A DNA stretch of 64,000 nt from Candidatus Amarobacter glycogenicus (GCA_016719395.1 JADJZF010000003.1:62001-126000); one strand, 5' to 3'. Shown: positions 25,700-36,293, counted from the first letter of the stretch. Program-made: numbers and translations. Notes: generated by a model from the letters alone, not told the origin.

Positions 25700-27337
25700 G
25701 CGACTTGCTGGCGGGCGGGCCCACGCGCCAACGAACGGTCGAAGTCTCCGTGGCGCAGCTGGCCTGGATCGTGGCCGGCACCGCGTTCTTCGCCTACCGC
25801 CTCGCCGCGTTCCTCAGCGCACCCGTCGGCGGAGTCGAACTGGACAGCCTGGCAGGGGCGTGGCAGGCGCATGCAGGAACCCCGGACGAACGATTCATCC
25901 CCACACTGTTCCAGGCGATCAGCGCATACAGCTTTGCCTTCACGACCTCTGAAGTGCCTGCCCGTCTCCTCGCGTTGCTTGCGTCCTGTTCCGTGCCCTT
26001 CGCTCTCTACCGCCTGCGGCCTTCCCTCGGCGAGTCGGGCGCACTGGCGGCGTTGGTCGTCGTTGCGCTCGACCCGGTCAGCATCCTCCTCGGAGCGACG
26101 GCCTGGCACGGCGGTCTCGACATCGCGCTAACGTTCTGGGTGCTCGTCCTGCTGCGCGAGGCGAATCTCGCCAGACTGGGCGTTCGGCGCGGCCGGATTC
26201 CTGATCGCGACGTCAGGCGCAGTGGTGCTCCCGGTCGTGCTCGCTTTCGCAGCGGTGCGGCTCCTGCGACAACAATATCCAACCCGGAGCCGCGCGGGCT
26301 GGGCCGCCGGCGGAGCGGCCCTGGGGGGAGCGCTTGCAGCTACGAGCTTCGGTTTCGGCCTCCAGGACCCGGTCCTGCCGCCGATCGCCGCCCTGGCTCG
26401 CGGATTCGAGGCGACGTGGTCGACTGACTCAACTGGCGCCCTTGCCGGGTTCTACGGGTTCCCGGTGCTCGGGTTGGGAGGAGCAGCCGCTCTCTACCAC
26501 GCCTACCAGTGCTGGAACGCCGAAACGTGGCCGGATGACTCGCTCGGGCTGCTGGTGGCTTCAGCGATTGCGTTCACCTGGGTCGTCGCGTCGACGGGCT
26601 CGACGGATCCGGTGCCCCTGGCAGCGGCTGCTGTCATATTGGCGCTCCTCATCGGAAAGATCACGCCGGCTGCCGGCGAGGCCATCTCGCGCGTCTCGTG
26701 GCCGCACGCCATCGTGCCCCTGGCGGCAATGGTGTTCGCTGCGCTTGTGGTTGAGGCGTGGGTCGTCGACCGGGCCCGCATCGACCGGATCGGCGACGGG
26801 CGCGACAAGCTGATCGTCACCGGACTCGTCATCGCCGCCGTTGCCTGTATCGGGCTCCTCGCCAGCAACCGGCGAACCGCTCCCGCCCTTCTGCTCGCGC
26901 CGGCCGGGACAGCGTTCATGCTGATGTTCTCCGGCGCCTCGGGCGTGGCTTTCGGCGGCCCGAACGAACCGCTGCCGTCTCCGATGAGCAGCGTGCAGGG
27001 CGCGGAGATCAGGGAGATCGCCCTCCTCGCGCGCGAACAGCACGGGGGACAGATCGTCATCCACTCCGGGTTCGAACGCGCGAGCACCTGGCCGATGCGC
27101 GACTCCGGATCGGTTATTTACGCATCGCGGATCCCGGCGGAAGCCACGGTCGTCATCTGGCCGGTGACCGAGGCCGCTCCGGAGGGCTTCGCGGTCATCG
27201 AAGGCCAGTGGTCGTGGGAAGTGACGCGGCACGGTCCTGACGGCGACTTTCTCGACTACCTGCGATGGTTGAGCAACCGCAACATCCTGAAGACCGGCTT
27301 CGAGCCTGTCGCTGTGTACCTGAGGACGACGGAATGA
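25696..27337 (+). CDS. Multi-spanning membrane protein, GT39-like, one frameshift
   Basis: About 546 residues when repaired. The N-terminal part (VGGVELDSLAGAWQAHAG, then ALDPVSILLGATAWHGGLDIAL) resembles the arrangement in dolichyl-phosphate-sugar glycosyltransferases, followed by about ten spans and a soluble C-terminal domain. The reading frame breaks near 26178: deleting one base joins REANLAR to WAFGAAGFLIATSGAVVL. Uncorrected, the two halves are 25696-26427 and 26222-27337. ATG overlaps the DUF2298 stop and the last codon overlaps the next ATG, so coupling is kept at both ends. Specific reaction unknown. Confidence 0.7.
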
Positions 27338-30300
27338 CGGCACGCCAGGTAGCTCTGCCGGGCGACACGGGAGTAGTCCAGCGCCTGCTGGCGAGACGGA
27401 TCGCGTTGAGGTGGGAGTTCGCTGCGTACGCGGCGATCTTCGGGATTGCCTTCGGCCTTCGCTTCTTCGACCTTGGGACGCGCGCGCTCCACCACGACGA
27501 AAGCATTCACGCGCAATGGTCGTGGAGCCTCCTTCAGGGCAGCTACCGCCACAGCCCGGTCTTCCACGGACCGTTCTACTACCACATCCAGGGCCTGGTT
27601 TTCTTCCTTTTCGGCGCGAACGACTACACGAGCCGCGTCTCGGCGGCGGTCTTTGGTTCGGCCCTCGTCGCCTTGCCTCTGCTCCTGCGACGGAAGCTGG
27701 GACCCGCGGGAACCCTCGCCGCCGTCGCGTTCATCGCGTTGTCGCCGACACTCGTCTACTACAGCCGATTCTTCCGCGAAGACATCTACATGGCGTTCTT
27801 CACGATGTTGATGGTGGCCGCGATGTGGCGCTACAACGAAGAGGGGCGCGACCGCTGGCTCTACCTTCTGGCCGCCGGGTTTACCGGCAACGTGCTTACG
27901 AAGGAAGGGGCCTTCCTTGCGATCGCGGTGTTCCTCGTCTATCTCGACCTGCACCTGGCCGCCCAACTGGCCGGACGGACGCTCCAGAACTGGTCGGCAC
28001 GCGCATACCGGCGAGAACTGACCGCCATTATGGCTACTCGCGGATTGGAGGATGGCGACCCCACGCTCGAAGCAGAAGGGCGCAAGTTGACGAACCTGGA
28101 CGTGCCGTGGCGGCGCGCAGCGCTCACCCTCGGGCTGGCGCCGTTCGCGTGGATTGTGGCCGCGCTCTGGCCGTTCCTCGGCGCCTTGAAGGACCGGTTC
28201 GACTGGGGCGAGGAAGTCCCGCGCCCGGGCGACCTGTTGATCCTCCTCGGGACGTTTACGCTGCCGTTGCTCACGCCGGTGAGCCGGGCGTACATCCTCG
28301 AACCTTTCGGGATCATCGAAAAAGACCGCCTCAGCTGGGAGCTGCGGCTGCAAGGCACGATCCCCCGACAGGACCAGGTGGCCATCCTCGGCCTGTTCTC
28401 AGTCACGACCAGTATTGCGGCGTTCGCCGGGCTGCAGTGGCGTCCGAAGCTGTGGAGCATCGCCTTCTTCAGCTGCGGCCTGGCGTACCTGACGCTGATG
28501 ACTTCATTCTGGACGAACCTGAACGGGCTGATTTCGGGGCCGTGGGGCTCGCTGGACTACTGGCAGACGCAGCAGCACGTCTCCCGCGGCGACCAACCGT
28601 GGTTCTACTACTACATGCTGATGCCGGCTTACGAGTTCCTCCCCCTTGCGCTGTGTATCGGGGGCGCGTGGTGGACGGTGGTGCGGGGCACCGCTTTCTC
28701 TCGTTTCCTGGCCTTCTGGCTGGTCGGGATGTTCGCGGCGCTGGCGTGGGGCGCCGAGAAGATGCCCTGGCTGAACTCGCATCTCGCGCTTCCAGCCTGC
28801 GTGCTGGCCGCCTATTCGGTGCAACAGGCGTGGGAAGCGTGGAAGGACCGTCCCGCTTTCCGGAAGCTTGTCCCCACGCTGTTCAGCGTCGCGATGGTCT
28901 CGGCGGGCGGCCTCGCGGTGATCGCGTTCATGCCGAGCGGCGCCATCTACCACCTCATCCGCGCCGCGGTGGCCCTGGGGGTGGTCACCTCGATCTGGTT
29001 CGCGGCCGCACCTTCCGGGCGGCGGGCGATCGGGCTGATCGCAGTAACGGCCGTCATCGGCGCGTTCGCATTCTTCTCGGTGAGGAGCATGGTGATGGCC
29101 TCGTTCGCCCGCGGCGACGACCCACGAGACCTGCTCATCTACACTCAGAGCTCGGGCGAATTGGCCAGCATCGCGAGGGAAATCGAGGCGCTGGCCGAAG
29201 CTTCCGGCCGCGGCTACGACCTCCCCATCGCCGTCGATTCAACGGACTCGTTCGCTTGGCCGTGGGCGTGGTACCTCCGGGACTTCAAGGCGGTCAGCTA
29301 CGTCGACTTCGGAAGCGGGATGCCGACGGGCGAGTACCAGGTCATTCTCGTGAACGAGTCGAACCTTTTCCGCGTGCAGGACTATGCCGCCAGTTCGCCG
29401 ATCGCTTACGGCCCGTACGAACAATATCCCCACCGATGGTGGTTCGACGAGTACTACAAGTACGCGATGGCCATCCCGCCTGAGGGCATCTGCACGGGTC
29501 TGCAGGGGAACTGCGGACCGCTGCGGACGGAGACCTGGAGCCACATCTGGGATGGTTTCGCCCACCAGGGCTGGGCGACGACCTGGCTCGAGTACTGGCG
29601 AGACCACGACCCGCGTCGTGCAAATGGGAGCGTCGACGCGTTCGCCTTCTTTCCGGCGAACTTCAACCGGTCCACGGGAAAGCTATCAGCCACGCCCATC
29701 GAGCCGCCCAAGCCCGGAACCGACAACGACGGCCGCCTCACCTTCGGCGGCGCCGGATCTTGCCAGGCCAGTTCTTCGCGCCGGTGGATGTCGAGGCCGA
29801 CGCCGAGGGAACCTCTATGTCATCGACTCGGCGACCAAGCGGCTCCAGAAGTTCGACCCGGGTGGGAACTTCCTCGCTTCAGTCGATATTCGGCTCGAGT
29901 CGACCAATGTGAACGAGCAATCGCAGCCATGGGGACTTGCGGTGGCGCCCACAGGTCAGGTTGTGGTTGCAGACACATTCGGCTGGCGGATCCGGGTCTT
30001 CGACAGGGAACTGAAGTCGCTGGCTACGTTCGGCACGGCGCCCGATACGACCAAACCGGCGGGACCTTTCGACCTCTTTGGGCCGCGCGATGCCGCGATC
30101 GACCGCGACGGCAACATCTGGGTGACCGACACCGGAAACGACCGAATCCAGGTCTTCACGCTCGGGGGCGAGTTCGTCAGGACAGTCGGATCCAGCGGGA
30201 AGGGCGAAGGCCAGTTCGATGAGCCCGTAGGCATCGACATCGCCAAGGACGGGACGGTTTACGTAGCCGATATGTACAACCGGCGCGTCCAGGTGCTCAA

Positions 30301-30583
30301 TGCCGACGGCACGTTCCGTTCCCAGTTCACGGTCGACGGGTGGGGCGGCCAGGAAGTCAACGACAAGCCGTACATCAACGTCCTGACGGATAGCCGAATC
30401 GCGGTTTCGCTGCCGGGCCAAAACGCGGTGCGGGTGTACAGCTCCAGCGGCGGACAGTCGGTGTCCGTCGTAGCGGGGGCCGAACCGCTGTCCCGGCCAT
30501 ATGGGATCGTGCAATCGGCCGATGCTAAGCTCTGGATCGTCGAGGGTGGCAGTGCCCGCGTCCGGCAGTTCCCGATCCCCTAA
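27334..30583 (+). CDS. TIGR03663-type GT-C glycosyltransferase fused to NHL-repeat beta-propeller, two frameshifts at the junction
   Basis: The N-terminal about 800 residues contain FFDLGTRALHHDESIHAQWS (the acidic DE of the GT-C active site), the span-rich YYSRFFREDIYMAFFT, and NHLALPACVL-like later spans, matching TIGR03663. The C-terminal about 270 residues form NHL repeats: GNLYVIDSATKRLQKFDPGG, DTFGWRIRVFDRELKS, GNIWVTDTGNDRIQVFTLGG and GTVYVADMYNRRVQVLNADG. The link GILPGQFFAPVDVEADAEG lies in a third frame: one base is missing at about 29757 and another at about 29808. ATG at 27334 overlaps the upstream stop. The propeller is probably extracytoplasmic and binds glycan or protein. Confidence 0.78.
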
Positions 30584-30600
30584 CGTCAGGCGGCAACCTC

Positions 30601-31599
30601 TTGCTTCGTTCTGTCCGATTCTGGGCGAGTTTCGCGATCAGCGCGGTGCTCATCGCGCTCTTTCTGCGGGCGACGCACCCGAGCGAACTCGCGGACGCCT
30701 TCGGAGAAGCCGACTACCGCTGGCTCATTCCAGGGACTGCCGTCCTGTTCGTGGCTATCTGCGCCCGGTGCGTGCGGTGGTCGGTGCTGATGCGCCCGGT
30801 AGCGCCGATGAGCCCGCAGCGGCTCTTCCCGTACGCAATCATTGGCTACATGGCAAACAATCTGTTGCCGGCCCGCGCGGGAGAAGTAGTCCGGGCCTTT
30901 GTGCTCGGTGACCGCGAGAATGTCTCCAGAATGGGCACCTTCGGCACCATCGCGGTCGAGCGGCTATTCGATGGTTGCACGCTCGTGCTCATGCTCCTCA
31001 TCGCGGGCTCGGTGGTCGGCTTCGAAGATAGCCGCCTTCGGGCAATCGCCTGGGTATCGACGGCGTTCTTTGTCGCCGCGCTCGTTGCGTTCTATGTGCT
31101 CACGCTGGATGAAGAGCGCGCGAAGCGGGTAACTCACTACTTTCTCCGCATTCTTCCAGACCGCTTCGAGCACATCGCCACTGACCTTGCCGACAACCTG
31201 GTGTCGAGCCTCCGTTCGGTCCATGACCCTCGTTCGCTCTTCCTCGTCGCACTGTTCAGCGGCCTCGCATGGACAATCGAAGCTGGCGCCTACGCCGTCA
31301 TCGGCCAGGGATTCGACCTGAACGTGACATTCGCTCACTACTGCCTGCTGCTTTCGGCGGCCAACCTCGCGATCATCATCCCGACGTTCTTCGGTGGCAC
31401 AGGCCCGTTCGAGTGGGCTGCGAAGCTGGTCCTGGTCGGCGCCGATGTTTCCGACAACGTGGCCGGCGCCTACTCCATCGTCGCCCACGCGGTCATCCTG
31501 ATCCCGACGACCATCCTCGGTCTCATCCTCCTGTGGAGCTTCGGTGTTTCCTTCCGGCGCATCACTCACGTTGAAACAGAACGGGTGACGCAACGATGA
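30601..31599 (+). CDS. Lysylphosphatidylglycerol synthase TM-domain / flippase-like protein
   Basis: 332 residues from a TTG at 30601, 17 bases after the glycosyltransferase stop. About eight membrane spans. RWSVLMRPVAPM and GYMANNLLPARAGEVVRAFVLG are the typical N-terminal signature, and IIIPTFFGGTGPFEWAAKLVL the C-terminal one (PF03706, UPF0104). Relatives are proposed to move lipid-linked sugars across the membrane; the neighbours support that. Stop overlaps the next ATG by 4 bases. Confidence 0.82.
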   Translation: MLRSVRFWASFAISAVLIALFLRATHPSELADAFGEADYRWLIPGTAVLFVAICARCVRWSVLMRPVAPMSPQRLFPYAIIGYMANNLLPARAGEVVRAFVLGDRENVSRMGTFGTIAVERLFDGCTLVLMLLIAGSVVGFEDSRLRAIAWVSTAFFVAALVAFYVLTLDEERAKRVTHYFLRILPDRFEHIATDLADNLVSSLRSVHDPRSLFLVALFSGLAWTIEAGAYAVIGQGFDLNVTFAHYCLLLSAANLAIIIPTFFGGTGPFEWAAKLVLVGADVSDNVAGAYSIVAHAVILIPTTILGLILLWSFGVSFRRITHVETERVTQR

Positions 31600-32930
31600 A
31601 CGTCGGAATTGTGGGTGCCGGCGTGGCTGGATTGGCAGCTGCGAAGGTCCTGAGCGAACGCGGCCACCAGGTAACTGTTTTCGAGGGCCGGCACGAAGTC
31701 GGCGGCCAGGTTGTCACGTTCCCGGTGGGCGGAGAACCACTTGAATGCTTCTACCACCACATCTATACGAACGACACGACCGTCGTCCGCTACATCGAAG
31801 ACCTGGGCCTCAGCGAACACCTCGAGTGGATCAAGCCGAAGAACGCCCACTTTGTGAAACGGCACATGTACCCGTTCGTCACGCCGCTGGACTTGCTGAA
31901 GTTCACCGCGATCCCGTTCACGAGCCGCGTCCGCCTCGGCCTGGCGGCTGTCTGGCTTCGGCGCCAGAAGGATGGCGTGGACCGGTACGAAGGCGTCACG
32001 GCACGCGCGTGGATGGAACGCGCCGTGGGCAAGAAGGCGTTCGCCGCATTCTGGGGCCCCCTGCTCAAGGGTAAATTCGCCGACCAGGCGGACAACGTGG
32101 GCATGGTCTGGCTCTGGAACAAGATCTACCTCCGGTTCGCCAGCAGGAAGGGCTCGGGCAACAGTGAATCGCTGGGCTATCTACACGGTTCGTTCCGGCG
32201 CTATTACATGGCTTTGGCCGACGAGCTCTCGCGCCGTGGAGTCGAAATCCGGCTCAACACCGACGTCGAGAAGGTCGAAGTCAGTGAGGGCACCGTCACC
32301 GGGATCCGCGCGGGGGGAGTGTCCTACCAGTTCGACCAGGTCCTGATGACGACGCCGAACATCATCACCAGCCGCATCTGCGCGGACCTCCCGGACGATT
32401 ACCGGGCGATCTTGGAGCGCGTGCGATACCAGTGGGCGACATGCCTCATCCTGGCCCTGGACCGCCCGCTGACGCCGTACTACTGGCTCTCCATCGGCGA
32501 TGACCTCCCGTTCGTTGCCTGCATCGAACACACGAACTTCCTCCCGAAAGAGCGGTATGGCGGCAACCACGTCGTCTACCTTTCGAACTACACGGCGCCG
32601 GGCCACCCGGTGCTTGAGATGAGCGCGGACGAGGTCTTCCAGTCGTACCTCGAAGGCATCAAGGCGCTAAACCCGAAGTTCGACCCCTCGTGGGTGAAGG
32701 ACAAGTGGTTCTTCAAGGACCCGGGCGGACAACCAGTCATCACGACGTATTACTCCCGCTCGATTCCAGAGATGCGGACGGGCGTCCAGGGCTTGTACCT
32801 TTCGAACACCACTCAGGTGTACCCGGAAGACCGTGGACAGAATTACAGCCTGCTCCTGGGCGAACGGGTGGCGGAGATGATGGACGCGGACGCAAGGCAC
32901 GTGGCGGGGGCCCGGGGAGCGGGGATCTGA
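31596..32930 (+). CDS. FAD-dependent amine-oxidase-like oxidoreductase
   Basis: 444 residues. N-terminal Rossmann dinucleotide site VGIVGAGVAGLAAAKVL with the following acidic strand end VFEGRHEVGG, then a substrate domain, and a C-terminal FAD contact near GLYLSNTTQVYPEDRGQNYS. The pattern HHIYTNDTTVVRYIEDLGL is typical of protoporphyrinogen-oxidase-like proteins found in glycan and lipid clusters. Substrate not readable. Last gene of the surface-glycoconjugate operon that begins at 23291. Confidence 0.8.
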   Translation: MNVGIVGAGVAGLAAAKVLSERGHQVTVFEGRHEVGGQVVTFPVGGEPLECFYHHIYTNDTTVVRYIEDLGLSEHLEWIKPKNAHFVKRHMYPFVTPLDLLKFTAIPFTSRVRLGLAAVWLRRQKDGVDRYEGVTARAWMERAVGKKAFAAFWGPLLKGKFADQADNVGMVWLWNKIYLRFASRKGSGNSESLGYLHGSFRRYYMALADELSRRGVEIRLNTDVEKVEVSEGTVTGIRAGGVSYQFDQVLMTTPNIITSRICADLPDDYRAILERVRYQWATCLILALDRPLTPYYWLSIGDDLPFVACIEHTNFLPKERYGGNHVVYLSNYTAPGHPVLEMSADEVFQSYLEGIKALNPKFDPSWVKDKWFFKDPGGQPVITTYYSRSIPEMRTGVQGLYLSNTTQVYPEDRGQNYSLLLGERVAEMMDADARHVAGARGAGI

Positions 32931-33056
32931 CCCGCCGTCTCGGTGCCTGCTATGCCCTGACGGGACTGACTCCGTCCGTCGACCGGCCGTAGTCCCCGCG
33001 CCGATAGCGAACCCTTCCGCTATAGTGTGCTCGATTTCACAAGCGAGGCTCGGTCG

Positions 33057-33533
33057 ATGACCGTTGATCCTGACCTGCGCGAATTGCGCGAATTGGTGGC
33101 CGAATTTGAGCCCAACCGCGGGCATGTCTTGCCCGCGCTGCACAAGGTGCAGAACACGTACGGCTACGTGCCGAGGCCCGCTTTCGAGGTCATCGCCCGG
33201 CAGTTGAACAGCACGGCCGCGCTGATCTACGGCGCGGCGACGTTCTATTCAGATTTCCGGCTGCACCCGCCAGCTGAGACCGAAGTCGCATGGTGCTGTG
33301 GACCCGCCTGCCGAGTCCTGGGCGGTGACCGCATCCGGGAAGCACTCCAGGAAGAACTCGGCATCGGGTTCCACGAGCAAACGGACGACCACAAGATTGG
33401 CCTCCACGTGGGCCAGTGCGTCGGCACCTGCCACGAAGCGCCCCAGATCTGGGTAAATGGCAAGGTGGAAGGCAACCTCACGCCGGAATCGGCCAGGGCG
33501 CTGGCGCGCGGCCTCAAAGGCGACGCCGAATGA
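33057..33533 (+). CDS. NuoE-like [2Fe-2S] subunit (complex I 24 kDa / FdsG type)
   Basis: 158 residues from the ATG at 33057. A TATAGT at 33021-33026 would start transcription near 33033, which rules out the GTG at 33027. Helical N-terminus GHVLPALHKVQNTYGYVP is characteristic. The thioredoxin-like domain has cluster ligands C-x4-C in WCCGPACRV and C-x3-C in GQCVGTCHEAP. Passes electrons between NADH/FMN subunit and partner enzymes in complex I, NAD-reducing hydrogenases or formate dehydrogenases. Coupled to the NuoF-like gene by a 4-base overlap; no other complex I gene is present. Confidence 0.88.
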   Translation: MTVDPDLRELRELVAEFEPNRGHVLPALHKVQNTYGYVPRPAFEVIARQLNSTAALIYGAATFYSDFRLHPPAETEVAWCCGPACRVLGGDRIREALQEELGIGFHEQTDDHKIGLHVGQCVGTCHEAPQIWVNGKVEGNLTPESARALARGLKGDAE

Positions 33534-35323
33534 ACACGAAACTCGAATCCATTGTCTCCGCGGCGAAGTCGAGTTGGGCGGCGGAGCAGGCATCCGGCCG
33601 CATCCGATTCATGGTCACCCGCGACACGTCATCGCTCGCCCGCGGCGCGGACGAGACGATCGCGAAGCTCAACGCGGCCGTGGCTTCGAAGAAGCTTGTC
33701 GCCGATGTCGGGATCACCGGGTCGTGGGGCTTCTGCTGGATGGAGCCCTGTGTCACTGTGCGCTCGGCCGCCGGCACGCACACCATCCTCTACGGAAACG
33801 TGACACCGGACCGTGTCGACGAGTTCATCGAGACCATCGCGGCGGGCAAGGATATGCCGGAACTCGCCCTTGGTGTCGTTGAAGGCAACCCGACTTCTGA
33901 TATTCCGCTGTTGGGCGACCACCCGTTCATGCAGGGCCAGGTCCGCCGAGTCATGGCGAACATCGGCAAGATCGACCCCGAGAACATCGATCACTACCTC
34001 GCCAACGATGGTTACGCAGGATTCGGCAAGGCGATCGAGCTTGATGCTGAGGGCATCGTCAAAGAAGTGCTGGACAGTGGCCTCGGCGGGCGGGCAGGCG
34101 GTGGGTTCCCGGCGGGGCGGAAATGGGACTTTCTTCGCAGCGCCACCACATCGCCTCGCTACCTCGTCTGCAACGCCGACGAGGGCGACCCCGGGGCATG
34201 GGTGAACCGCATCGTCATGGAAGGTGACCCCCACCTCATCGTGGAAGGCATGCTCATCGCCGCGCTCGCCGGTCATGCAGATGAGGGCTACATCTACGTC
34301 CGCTATGAATACCCGCTCGCCTTCGCGCGCATGCAGAAGGCCGTCGAACAGGCCTACGCCCGGGGACTCCTCGGCAAGAATATCCTCGGCACGGGGAAAG
34401 ACTTCGAGCTCATCGTCTTCCTCGGCGCCGGCGCGTACGTCTGCGGCGAGGAAACGGGGCTGATCAACTCCATCGACGGTTATCGCGGCATGCCTCGCAT
34501 CAAGCTGCCGTTCCCGGCGCAGGCAGGGCTCTGGAACAAGCCGACGAACGTGAACAACGTCGAGTCCTATGCCAACGCACCGATGATCATGCGCAATGGC
34601 GCGCACTGGTGGAGTTCGATTTCCGATGCCAAGGAAAAGGGGACCAAGATGTTCACCTTTTCCGGTTCGGTGAATTGGGCCGGCTGCGTCGAAGTCCCCT
34701 TCGGCGCCACCATCGGTCATGTCATCGATCAATGGTGCGGCGGCATGCGCGAAGGGCGTACGCTCAAGGGCTTCCAGCCCGGGGGGCCGCTCTCTGGCCT
34801 CGCCACCGCGAACCGCAGCCTGACGCTAACACTCGATCCCTACCGTGAGCTGGGTATGTTCCTCGGCGGCGGCGGGATCGTTTTCTTCGACCAGCACACC
34901 TGCACGGTAGACATGTGCTCGTTCTTCCTGGGCTTCTGCGAGGATGAGAGCTGCGGGCGCTGCACCACCTGCCACGGCGGCACCCAGCGTGCCGTCGAGA
35001 TCATCCGGCGGATACAGGCTGGCGGCGGACGCGAAGTCGATCTGCAGAATCTGCAGAAACTCGTTGGCACGCTCGTCTGGTCCAATTGCTTCCACGGCCA
35101 GTTCGCGATGACGACGATCAAGACGGCAATGAAGGCGTTCGCCGATGAATGGCGGGAGCACATCATCGACAAGCGCTGCCGCGCTGGAGCATGCCGCGAC
35201 CTGGACAGTGGGATGGTGACCCGGGCGCCTGTCGCTGAGTTGGCACTCGCGGGAACTAGCGGCCCGCGTCCGGCGTCAACTCCCGTGAGGTTGGCTCGGG
35301 GAGGGCATCGTCCTGGGCGCTGA
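33530..35323 (+). CDS. NuoF-like NADH-binding FMN/[4Fe-4S] subunit (FdsB/HoxF type)
   Basis: 597 residues from the ATG at 33530. An N-terminal thioredoxin-like domain (residues 1-110, with WGFCWMEPCVTV) precedes the NuoF core: FMN/NADH site GGRAGGGFPAGRKWDF and NADEGDPGAWVNR, FLGAGAYVCGEETGLINSI, then SLBB region, and the 4Fe-4S ligands in DESCGRCTTCHGG plus a later Cys (WSNCFHG). The C-terminus has KRCRAGACRDL, as in soluble formate-dehydrogenase and hydrogenase diaphorase subunits. Reversible NADH dehydrogenase module. The catalytic partner is not encoded nearby. Confidence 0.88.
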   Translation: MNTKLESIVSAAKSSWAAEQASGRIRFMVTRDTSSLARGADETIAKLNAAVASKKLVADVGITGSWGFCWMEPCVTVRSAAGTHTILYGNVTPDRVDEFIETIAAGKDMPELALGVVEGNPTSDIPLLGDHPFMQGQVRRVMANIGKIDPENIDHYLANDGYAGFGKAIELDAEGIVKEVLDSGLGGRAGGGFPAGRKWDFLRSATTSPRYLVCNADEGDPGAWVNRIVMEGDPHLIVEGMLIAALAGHADEGYIYVRYEYPLAFARMQKAVEQAYARGLLGKNILGTGKDFELIVFLGAGAYVCGEETGLINSIDGYRGMPRIKLPFPAQAGLWNKPTNVNNVESYANAPMIMRNGAHWWSSISDAKEKGTKMFTFSGSVNWAGCVEVPFGATIGHVIDQWCGGMREGRTLKGFQPGGPLSGLATANRSLTLTLDPYRELGMFLGGGGIVFFDQHTCTVDMCSFFLGFCEDESCGRCTTCHGGTQRAVEIIRRIQAGGGREVDLQNLQKLVGTLVWSNCFHGQFAMTTIKTAMKAFADEWREHIIDKRCRAGACRDLDSGMVTRAPVAELALAGTSGPRPASTPVRLARGGHRPGR

Positions 35324-35394
35324 AACGACACCCTTCAACGTTTTCGGGAGCTACGAGTTCGTCGTGGCACTCGCGGTCACAGTGGCGCTCCGGA

Positions 35395-35703
35395 GGCACT
35401 CGCGTCGTTGAGATTGATGGGCGCCCCACGCCCTGTGCGACCGCACAGGGGCTCCTCATTCTGAAGCTGTTCGCCCTCCCCTCGCTCTATCGCCAGGGCG
35501 AGAACTCGCGCGCCGCTGTGTACGAGGCTGAAATTTCTTCCTTGCTCGGCACCGGGGAGGTCCATACCGAGCGGGCGCTCGCCGCGCTGACCCCGCACAT
35601 GCTCGCGATGGACATCGACTCGCTGCGAACCACGCTCGCAGACATTCCCGCCCGCGGCGCTGGCTTTAAGTCCGGAATCCAAAGTCCGGAATCCAAAATC
35701 TAG
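35395..35703 (+). pseudogene. C-terminal fragment of a nucleotidyltransferase-like protein
   Basis: An open frame without a proper start reads VVEIDGRPTPCATAQGLLIL then KLFALPSLYRQGENSRAAVY and LTPHMLAMDIDSLRTTLADI. The pattern (TPxxLLxLKLYALPSLYRQG) is familiar from stand-alone minimal nucleotidyltransferases of Chloroflexota. The upstream catalytic half is absent: 35324-35394 reads FGSYEFVVALAVTVAL in another frame, then stops. Likely a decayed gene. It ends by overlapping the hisB stop codon on the opposite strand (CTAG). Confidence 0.5.
35670..35697. repeat. 14-base tandem repeat, two copies
   Basis: GTCCGGAATCCAAA occurs twice head to tail at 35670-35683 and 35684-35697, in the last codons of the nucleotidyltransferase fragment and 3' of hisB. 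Confidence 0.8.
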
Positions 35704-36293
35704 ATCGTGCCCTTGGTGCTCGGGATATCCCCGCCTCGCCGCGGGTCCACACGCACGGCCGCGTCCAGCGCGCGGGCCATGGCCTTGAAGGCGGCTTCTA
35801 TCTTGTGGTGGTCGTTCACACCTTCGAGAACCCGGACGTGCAAGTTCAGTTTCGCCGCGAAAGCGAACGATTCGAGGAAGTGGTTGAAGAGGTCCGGCGG
35901 CAATCCACCGACCTCGCGACCAAGCAGCTTCAGGTCGAGTTTCGCAAAGGGGCGCCCGCTCAGGTCTATCGCACAGAAGGCGAGTGTCTCATCGAGCGGC
36001 ATGTAGGCTGAACCGGCGCGCACCAGCCCGGCTTTGTCGCCGAGCGCCTGGGCCAAAGCCTCGCCGAGCGCGATACCGATGTCCTCAACGGTGTGGTGCT
36101 GGTCGATCCAGAGGTCGCCCTTGCAACGCACGTCCAGGTCGAAGACGCCGTGCTTCGCGATGTGGCTGAGCATGTGGTCGAGGAAGCCCACTCCAGTGTC
36201 GGTGACGAACTTGCCGGTGCCATCGAGGTCCAGCGTGATGTCAATGCTGGTCTCGGCAGTGCGGCGCGAAACAGTGGCGGTGCGTGCGGTCAT
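35700..36293 (-). CDS. hisB: Imidazoleglycerol-phosphate dehydratase
   Basis: 197 residues, the monofunctional form. Motifs FLDHMLSHIAKHG and DQHHTVEDIGIALG give the manganese-binding His/Glu sites of the first half; LFNHFLESFAFAAKLNLH and NDHHKIEAAFKAMARAL give those of the second. Sixth step pair of histidine synthesis, dehydrating imidazole glycerol phosphate. Divergent from the SGNH hydrolase gene across 71 bases. Separated from hisC by that opposite-strand gene. Confidence 0.96.
   Translation of the reverse strand: MTARTATVSRRTAETSIDITLDLDGTGKFVTDTGVGFLDHMLSHIAKHGVFDLDVRCKGDLWIDQHHTVEDIGIALGEALAQALGDKAGLVRAGSAYMPLDETLAFCAIDLSGRPFAKLDLKLLGREVGGLPPDLFNHFLESFAFAAKLNLHVRVLEGVNDHHKIEAAFKAMARALDAAVRVDPRRGGDIPSTKGTI

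Noticed and set aside
33057..35323. Start of a complete complex I operon
   Set aside because: The genes after 35323 are a nucleotidyltransferase fragment and hisB on the other strand; no other nuo gene is present.
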